Shown here: positions 59,901-64,000 of the stretch, in pieces
How the letters are laid out: each line of letters opens with the position of its first letter
How positions within the stretch are numbered: position 1 is the stretch's first letter
Source: Streptomyces werraensis
Lineage (GTDB): Bacteria; Actinomycetota; Actinomycetes; Streptomycetales; Streptomycetaceae
Assembly (NCBI GenBank): GCA_014656175.1
Contig: BNBX01000015.1
Span: 52,341-116,340, forward strand
Reading direction: 5' to 3'
DNA length: 64,000 nucleotides
Made by a program: the position numbers and the translations under genes
The notes under the pieces: generated by a model
Database searches by the model: none
Told to the model about the DNA's origin: nothing
The model's input: the letters and a program-made list of their open reading frames with translations, nothing else

Positions 59901-60194
59901 GCGCCGGGCCGGCCGGGTTACCGCGAGGTCGTCGTCCGGCCGCGTCCGGGCGGCGGCATCGACGAGGCGCGGGCGACGCTCAGCTCGGTGCGGGGGCCGG
60001 TGTCCACCCGGTGGAGGCGGCGGGGCGGACGCTTCGAGCTGACGTGCTCGGTGCCGGTGAACACCACCGCGCAGGTGTGGATCCCGGCGTCGGCGACGGA
60101 CCGGGTCGAGCACACGGGTGCGGCCCTGCTGCGGCACGAGGACGGGTGCCAGGTGTTCCGCGTGGGTTCGGGGACGCATCGGTTCGCGGTGTGA
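56979..60194 (+). CDS. TAT-exported GH78 alpha-L-rhamnosidase
   Basis: 1071 residues from GTG 56979 (GAGGTGG upstream). Twin-arginine signal ISRRNVLASTAAVMAAAASG. Four-domain GH78 architecture: N-terminal domain (about 50-160), rhamnosid_N-like beta sandwich (about 370-500), a concanavalin-like domain (about 520-620), the (alpha/alpha)6 catalytic barrel (about 630-985) and C-terminal sandwich. General acid candidate Glu677 lies in PARDERLGWTGD, and RGATTMWERWDS holds a further conserved Glu. It should release alpha-L-rhamnose from plant glycans or glycosides outside the cell. Regulation by a LacI-type repressor is indicated by its operators. Confidence 0.95.
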   Translation: MISRRNVLASTAAVMAAAASGAGQAQAVPVSPTTARAGGRAAPVEITSPTVEYARHPLGLDEPRPRFSWPMASDEPGLRQSAYQLRVATSASALARPDVWDSGRVASEESVLVPYEGPELRPRTRYFWTVRVWDGQGRVSRWSEPDWWETGLMGAGQWAARWISAPAELTDAPSFEGGHWIWFPEGDPASSAPAATRWFRRTADLPPAVVSATLVITADNAYSVSVNGREVARTDLATDNQDWRRPAVVDVLEQVTSGSNVIAVEAVNGTEGPAGLLAVLVVRTALGERRIVTDAAWRVTDREPAGEWRGAGFDDSGWAAAREAAPWGAGPWGTVTPAPHAVARLRREFSLRRAKVRRARLYVTALGLYEAHLNGVRVGRDQLAPGWTDYRTRVQYQTHDVTELVRSGGGNALGVHLAPGWYAGNVGMFGPHQYGRRPALLAQLEVDYADGTVQRVVSDTDWSASSGPVVAADLLDGETYDARKETPGWALPGFDDAGWLRAGEADGVVPERVVAQVDAPVRVTEELTPVGVSEPRPGVFVFDLGRNMVGSVRLRVRGRAGTVVRLRHAEVLNPDGTLYTANLRTAKATDTYVLKGGGSETYEPRFTFHGFRYVEVTGFPGTPTARAVTGRVMHTDAPATLTFATDSPMLNRLHSNITWGQRGNFLSVPTDTPARDERLGWTGDINVFAPTAAYTMESARFLAKWLTDLRDAQTAEGSFTHVAPDVGRLGDGAAGWGDAGVTVPWALYQAYGDVRVLEEAWPSVVAWLGYLEKHSDGLLRPADGFGDWLNVDDETPKDVIATAYFAHVADLAGRMARELGRDPAPYEDLSGRVRDAFRRAYVDAAGRVKGDTQTAYVLALSMGLVPDALRDAAAGRLVALIEARDWHLSTGFLGTPRLLPVLTDTGHTDVAYRLLTRRTFPSWGYQIERGATTMWERWDSLRPDGTFQDPGMNSFNHYAYGSVGEWMYAHIAGIAPGRPGYREVVVRPRPGGGIDEARATLSSVRGPVSTRWRRRGGRFELTCSVPVNTTAQVWIPASATDRVEHTGAALLRHEDGCQVFRVGSGTHRFAV

Positions 60195-60478
60195 AGAGCG
60201 GTCGGCCGCGCGGGCGTCCGGGTCCGTCCGCGCGGCCGGGAGGGGGTGTTCGGTGATCGGTGGCGGGGGCTGTCGGGGCCGGCCGGGCGGCAGGGAGGGG
60301 GGTGCCGGTGGGCGCGACGGACAGCTCCCACAGGCGTGCGGTCGCGGCTCGGCGGCCGGGCTGTGGGATCGGGCGGCCGGTGCGGACCGAGCGGGTACCG
60401 GCGCCTCTCCCCCGCCGCGCGGAGGGCGCCGGCGCCGGCGTCCACCCCCGCCCCGCCAGCGAGGCGAGACGTATCGTC
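60195..60478. other. Non-coding stretch upstream of the ABC-F leader
   Basis: 284 bases between the GH78 stop and the ABC-F promoter. It is very GC-rich and has open shadow frames, but no start signal or recognisable protein was found. Confidence 0.4.
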
Positions 60479-60529
60479 TTGCCTCGGTGGCGGATGTGGC
60501 GTAGTGTCCTGCACATGGGTTCCCTGTGA
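60479..60529 (+). promoter_or_regulatory. Promoter and possible leader peptide of the ABC-F gene
   Basis: TTGCCT (60479-60484) and TAGTGT (60502-60507) are 17 bases apart. Transcription would start near 60514, at an ATG (60515) that opens a four-codon frame (M-G-S-L, stop TGA 60527-60529). An earlier in-frame ATG at 60494 would give eleven codons. The leader contains GGTTCCCT (60518-60525), exactly complementary to AGGGAACC (60636-60643), the ribosome binding site of the ABC-F gene. Confidence 0.5.
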
Positions 60530-60647
60530 GATCGCCGGCGCCGACCGCGTAGAGCCGTGCTCCGCCGTCGTGGCGCCTCGCCGCGCAGCCGTCCATCACC
60601 TTGTCAGGCCCGGGCTGTCGACCTGTTCGGCCGGGAGGGAACCGATC

Positions 60648-62312
60648 TTGCACACCGCACAACTCACCCTGCGCAACGTCACCAAGGGCTATCCGGGCCG
60701 TACCGTTCTGGACGACGTCTCCTTCACCCTCAAACCCGGCGAGAAGGCCGGGCTGATCGGCGACAACGGCGCCGGCAAGTCCACGCTGCTGCGGCTGATC
60801 GCCGGTCAGGAGCGCCCCGACAGCGGGGAGGTGACCGTGGCCACCGCCGGCGGTGTCGGATATCTGCCCCAGTCGGTCCCCCTGCCGCCGTCCGCCACCG
60901 TCCAGGACGCCGTCGACCTGGCCCTCGCGGACCTGCGTGCCCTGGAGGCCGGGCTGCACCGGGCCGGGCGGGCGCTCGAGGACGGCGGCGACCCGGCGGC
61001 GCTCGCCGCGTACGAGGAGCTCCTCGCCCGCTACGAAGCCCGGGAGGGGTACGACGCCGACCACCGGGTGGACATCGCGCTGCACCACCTCGGCCTGCCG
61101 GGGCTGCGCCGCGAACGCCCGCTCGGCACCCTCTCCGGCGGTGAGCGCTCCCGGCTCGCCCTCGCCGGTGTCCTGGCCGGCCGGCCGGAGCTGCTGCTCC
61201 TGGACGAGCCGACCAACGACCTCGACGACCGGGCGGTCGAGTGGCTGGAGGCGCAGCTGCGGGCGCACCGCGGCACGGTGCTCGCGGTCACCCACGACCG
61301 TGTCTTCCTGGAGCGCCTGACCACCACGATCCTGGAGGCCGAGGAGGGGAAGGTCACCCGTTACGGCGACGGCTACGACGGTTACCGCACCGCGAAGGCG
61401 GCCGAACGGCGCCGCCGGATCCAGGAGTACGAGGAGTGGCGCTCGGAGCTGGCCCGCAACGAGCGGCTGGCCGCCGGTCACGCCGCCCGCCTCGGCGTCA
61501 TCCCGCGCAAGGCGCCGCTGGCCAACTTCGGCCACGGCGGTTTCCGGGCGCGCGGCCGGGCGCACGGTGCGATGGCCCGCATCCGCAATGCCCGTGAGCG
61601 GGTCCAGCGGCTGACCGCCGAGGCGGTGGCGCCGCCGCCCGAGCCGCTGGCCTTCACGCCCCGCTTGGCGGCGCCCGGGACCGTCCCGGAGGCCGGCGCC
61701 GGAGCCGTTCCGGAGGACCTGCCCGCCGCGCACCTGTCGGACGTGCGGGTGGGTGACCGTCTGCGGCTGGGTTCGCTCACCCTCGGCCGCGGCGGGAGGC
61801 TTCTCGTCACCGGTCCGAACGGAGCGGGCAAGACCACGCTGCTGAAGGTGCTCGCCGGTGAACTGCGGCCGGACCAGGGCACGGTGCGGGTGCCCGGCCG
61901 GGTGGGGCACCTGCGGCAGGACGAGACGCCGTGGCCGCCCGGCCTGACGCTGGCCGAGGCGTTCGGGCTGGGCCGCGTGGGCTCCCCCGACGAACACGCC
62001 GACGCCCTGCTCGCCCTCGGCCTCTTCCGCCCCGCGGACCTGCGCCTGCGCGTGGGCGAGCTGTCCTACGGGCAGCGCCGGCGGGTGGATCTGGCCCGGC
62101 TGGTCACGGAACCCGCCGATCTCCTGTTGCTCGACGAGCCGACGAACCACCTGTCGCCGGCGCTGGTCGAGCAACTGGAGGAGGCGCTGAGCGGATACCC
62201 GGGGGCGATCGTGCTGGTCACCCACGACCGTTCGCTCCGGGCGCGGTTCGAGGGCGAACGGCTGCATCTGCCGCGGCGGGAGGCGGGAGTCGCGGGCGTC
62301 CGGGCGGGCTGA
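60648..62312 (+). CDS. ABC-F ATPase, ribosome-protection type
   Basis: 554 residues from TTG 60648, with GGGAGGGA upstream. Two ATPase domains: Walker A GDNGAGKST, signature LSGGERSRLALA, Walker B LLLLDEPTNDLDD; then GPNGAGKTT, LSYGQRRRVDLA and LLLLDEPTNHLSP. A charged inter-domain linker (about 235-330) is rich in Arg/Glu. No membrane segments, so it is an ABC-F protein of the antibiotic-resistance type (macrolide, lincosamide or pleuromutilin protection) rather than a transporter. The linker sequence is not specific enough to name a drug. Confidence 0.93.
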   Translation: MHTAQLTLRNVTKGYPGRTVLDDVSFTLKPGEKAGLIGDNGAGKSTLLRLIAGQERPDSGEVTVATAGGVGYLPQSVPLPPSATVQDAVDLALADLRALEAGLHRAGRALEDGGDPAALAAYEELLARYEAREGYDADHRVDIALHHLGLPGLRRERPLGTLSGGERSRLALAGVLAGRPELLLLDEPTNDLDDRAVEWLEAQLRAHRGTVLAVTHDRVFLERLTTTILEAEEGKVTRYGDGYDGYRTAKAAERRRRIQEYEEWRSELARNERLAAGHAARLGVIPRKAPLANFGHGGFRARGRAHGAMARIRNARERVQRLTAEAVAPPPEPLAFTPRLAAPGTVPEAGAGAVPEDLPAAHLSDVRVGDRLRLGSLTLGRGGRLLVTGPNGAGKTTLLKVLAGELRPDQGTVRVPGRVGHLRQDETPWPPGLTLAEAFGLGRVGSPDEHADALLALGLFRPADLRLRVGELSYGQRRRVDLARLVTEPADLLLLDEPTNHLSPALVEQLEEALSGYPGAIVLVTHDRSLRARFEGERLHLPRREAGVAGVRAG

Positions 62313-62323
62313 CGGCGCACGGT

Positions 62324-62353
62324 CCGGGCCCCTGCCGTGCGGCAGGGGCCCGG
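62324..62353. terminator. Strong bidirectional terminator between ABC-F and the secreted protein gene
   Basis: Perfect 14-bp stem CCGGGCCCCTGCCG at 62324-62337 with 62340-62353, 2-base loop. It lies between the convergent stops at 62312 and 62359. Confidence 0.85.
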
Positions 62354-62358
62354 GCGGG

Positions 62359-63474
62359 TCAGCTGGCGGGCGAAGGCGTCGAGCGTTCGATCAGACCGTG
62401 TACGTCCTGGTCGCCGCGCGGGTCCAGGGGCGTGGTGTAGTGGCCCACCGCCCAGAAGGAGCCGGCGTCGTCCGCCGGGGCCAGGTCGTAGAAGGTGTAG
62501 GACGGCCACCGCGCGTCGCCGTCGGGAGCCGTCGCCCCGTCCTGCTTGGTCCACGCGGTGCCGTCGTAGTGCCAGAACACCGGGCCCGAGGAGGTCGGTT
62601 CGGTCTGGTCACTGCCGGTGACCCACAGTCCGCCGCGGCCGTCGGGGGCGATCGCGTGGACGTAGAGAGCGGACAGGTCACCGGTGACGTCCCGCCACTC
62701 GGCGCCGTTCCAGTGGGCGACGGACGGGATCGGCGGGCGGGCGTCGTCGTCGGCCCAGCCCGCAACGTAGACGCTGTCCGTCGACTCGGCCGCGATCTTC
62801 GCGGTGTCCGTACCGGCACGCACCGGTACCTCCTCCAGAAGCGTCCACGTGGTGCCGTCCCAGTGGTAGGTCACCGGGTGGCCTCCGTCGACCGGGTACC
62901 TCATGCCGGTGGCGTACGCGTCGTCCGCGGCGAGGGCGTCGATGTCGCGGATGTGCACCTGTTCCGGCAGGGCGAACGTCTGCCAGGCGCCGTCGGCGTA
63001 GGTGTAGAGGGCGTCACCGCCCTTGAAGAGGCGTCCGGGCACGGCGTCGAGCGGCACCTCGGGGAAGGAGTCGTCGACGGGGCCCACCGTGGGGACTGCG
63101 GTCCAGCGTGTGCCGTCGAAGTGCACGAGTCTCTGGTCCCGGCGCACCGTGCCGTAGGCCCAGACGTCGTCGGCCGCGACGGCGGTCACAGACGACCACT
63201 CCCACACGTCGGGAAGCCCCGGCGCGGGGTCCTTGCTCCAACGCGTCCCGTCCCAGCGCACGATGACGCCCTGGCCGTCCTTGCTCCCCACCGCCCAGGC
63301 CAGGTCGTCGTCCACGGCGGAGACGGACCTCAGGCTGCCGGCCGGGCTCTCGCCGGACAGGGAGATCTCCCAGTTCGAGGACGTGGGCGCTGCGGTGGCT
63401 CCGCCGGCGGCCAGCAGGGTGGAGGCGAGCGCCAGGGAGGCGGCCGCTCCGCGGACGAGGTGCCGTATCTGCAT
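62359..63474 (-). CDS. Secreted repeat protein, probable beta-propeller
   Basis: 371 residues from ATG 63474 (GAAGGAT upstream). Signal peptide LVRGAAASLALASTLLAAGGATAAP. Repeats of the type W-x-V-G-S/D near DDDLAWAVGSKDGQGVIVRWDGTRW, DDVWAYGTVRRDQRLVHFDGTRW, AYATGMRY-TYHWDGTTW, VYVAGWADDDARP-VAHWNGAEW and WVTGSDQ-VFWHYDGTAW. About five or six such units suggest a propeller. No catalytic motif. Function unknown; extracellular binding is the simplest inference. Confidence 0.78.
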   Translation of the reverse strand: MQIRHLVRGAAASLALASTLLAAGGATAAPTSSNWEISLSGESPAGSLRSVSAVDDDLAWAVGSKDGQGVIVRWDGTRWSKDPAPGLPDVWEWSSVTAVAADDVWAYGTVRRDQRLVHFDGTRWTAVPTVGPVDDSFPEVPLDAVPGRLFKGGDALYTYADGAWQTFALPEQVHIRDIDALAADDAYATGMRYPVDGGHPVTYHWDGTTWTLLEEVPVRAGTDTAKIAAESTDSVYVAGWADDDARPPIPSVAHWNGAEWRDVTGDLSALYVHAIAPDGRGGLWVTGSDQTEPTSSGPVFWHYDGTAWTKQDGATAPDGDARWPSYTFYDLAPADDAGSFWAVGHYTTPLDPRGDQDVHGLIERSTPSPAS

Positions 63475-63633
63475 CGGTACGCATCCTTCGGGTCGAGGAA
63501 CTGTGCGCCGGTCACGGCCTGAGGGGCGCGTGGCGCGCCCGCGCGGCCGGCCGGTCACACACCAAGATCAACCACGACCCTGGAAGGTTGTAGGGCGATG
63601 TGAGCGCCCCACTCCTGCAACCGCCGTACCGTT

Positions 63634-64000
63634 TCAGCGCAGTTCGTCGTCGTCCACCGGGCCGGTCAGGTCGGCGAGGGTCTCGGAGAGGGCGGATGCG
63701 GGGGCGGTGGTGGCGGGCGCGGAGGTGGTGGCCGTGGCCGGCGCGGCGGCAGCGGTGGTGGCTGGTGCCGCGGACGCGGGCGGCGCGGCGGTCGCGGGCG
63801 CGGTGGTGGTCGTGCGGCGGGCGTGGAGGAGGACGGGCAGGGCGCGGGCGGGGGTCAGGCGCAGGACCGGCACGGTCCGGACGGTGAAGCCGTCCTCGTC
63901 GGGGACCACGAGGTCCGCCTCGCCGGGCTCGCCGCCCGGCGAGGCGGGCGGGGTGCCGCCGACGGGGTCCCAGAAGGCGACCCGGCCCGTGCGGGCCGGG
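63634..64000 (-). CDS. Partial gene at the window edge, SNF2-helicase-like N-terminal region
   Basis: The frame is open from the window end to TGA at 63634-63636. The first 50 visible residues (RVAFWDPVGGTPPASPGG, then TVRTVPVLRLTPARALPVLLHARR) resemble the N-terminal part of Streptomyces SNF2-type DEAD/DEAH helicases. The protein then turns into a low-complexity Ala/Thr/Pro stretch (about 63680-63830) and stops at DDDELR without the helicase domain. It may be a truncated helicase or a different protein; the 5' end is outside. Confidence 0.4.
   Translation of the reverse strand, partial: PARTGRVAFWDPVGGTPPASPGGEPGEADLVVPDEDGFTVRTVPVLRLTPARALPVLLHARRTTTTAPATAAPPASAAPATTAAAAPATATTSAPATTAPASALSETLADLTGPVDDDELR

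Noticed and set aside
56952..62267. A 1771-codon open frame on the minus strand across the GH78 and ABC-F genes
   Set aside because: It is a GC-rich shadow: the plus-strand frames have clear family motifs, while the minus frame is Arg/Val/Gly-rich with no recognisable domain.
1..64000. CRISPR arrays, tRNA, rRNA, riboswitches
   Set aside because: No regularly spaced repeats with spacers, no cloverleaf or rRNA-like stretch was seen by eye.

Overview
The window is high-GC actinobacterial DNA whose genes have the look of Streptomyces: very GC-rich third codon positions, GTG/TTG starts, AGGAG-type ribosome binding sites, TAT and Ala-rich signal peptides, and dense regulator-enzyme pairs. A tap-tpg operon (54.5-51.7 kb, minus strand) encodes the telomere-associated and terminal proteins of linear Streptomyces replicons. 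It places the window on a linear replicon, probably a chromosome arm or a large linear plasmid. No rRNA, tRNA or CRISPR array was seen.

Layout. 0-15 kb is a worn region with a LuxR regulator, a MarR-controlled oxidoreductase/hydrolase/cupin block, TerB, a RICIN-fold protein, an AraC regulator and a hydrolase. It also holds at least six decayed genes: an SGNH hydrolase, an FMN reductase, an IS5-type transposase, a phosphotransferase tail, a Y-family polymerase tail and a Dps tail. 15-21.8 kb is a secreted carbohydrate-active locus with a CBM32-type beta-helix protein, a GH2-like glycosidase with two discoidin modules, a DUF1996 protein and a convergent LacI regulator, with a LacI-like palindrome in front of the first gene. 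22-36.8 kb is a run of small-molecule redox and hydrolase genes (MDR oxidoreductase, NTF2-like proteins, alpha/beta hydrolases, SDRs, an acyl-CoA-dehydrogenase-like flavoprotein, a DsbA-family protein, an HD protein) with AraC and TetR regulators. A degenerate GGAACG-type motif recurs in several of its promoters.

37-51 kb carries a hydroxyurea/streptomycin-kinase-like phosphotransferase, an HxlR regulator divergent from an LLM flavoprotein/BBE oxidoreductase pair, an SDR, and a PaoABC-type molybdenum aldehyde oxidoreductase operon with a divergent XdhC chaperone. It continues with a PAS-GAF-SpoIIE-HATPase protein whose phosphatase domain lacks its metal ligands, and an azoreductase whose promoter has a large dyad resembling the HxlR promoter. 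51-55 kb is a PH-like membrane protein and tpg-tap, with phased repeats upstream of tap. 54.6-64 kb has a TetR/FAD-monooxygenase pair, a TAT-exported GH78 alpha-L-rhamnosidase with two LacI-like operators, an ABC-F ribosome-protection ATPase with a possible leader-peptide switch, a secreted repeat protein and an edge fragment.

The recurrent theme is short catabolic or detoxification units, each with a linked repressor and a visible inverted-repeat operator, and several genes separated by strong hairpin terminators at convergent ends. All functions are inferred from sequence recognition by eye; no database search was run.
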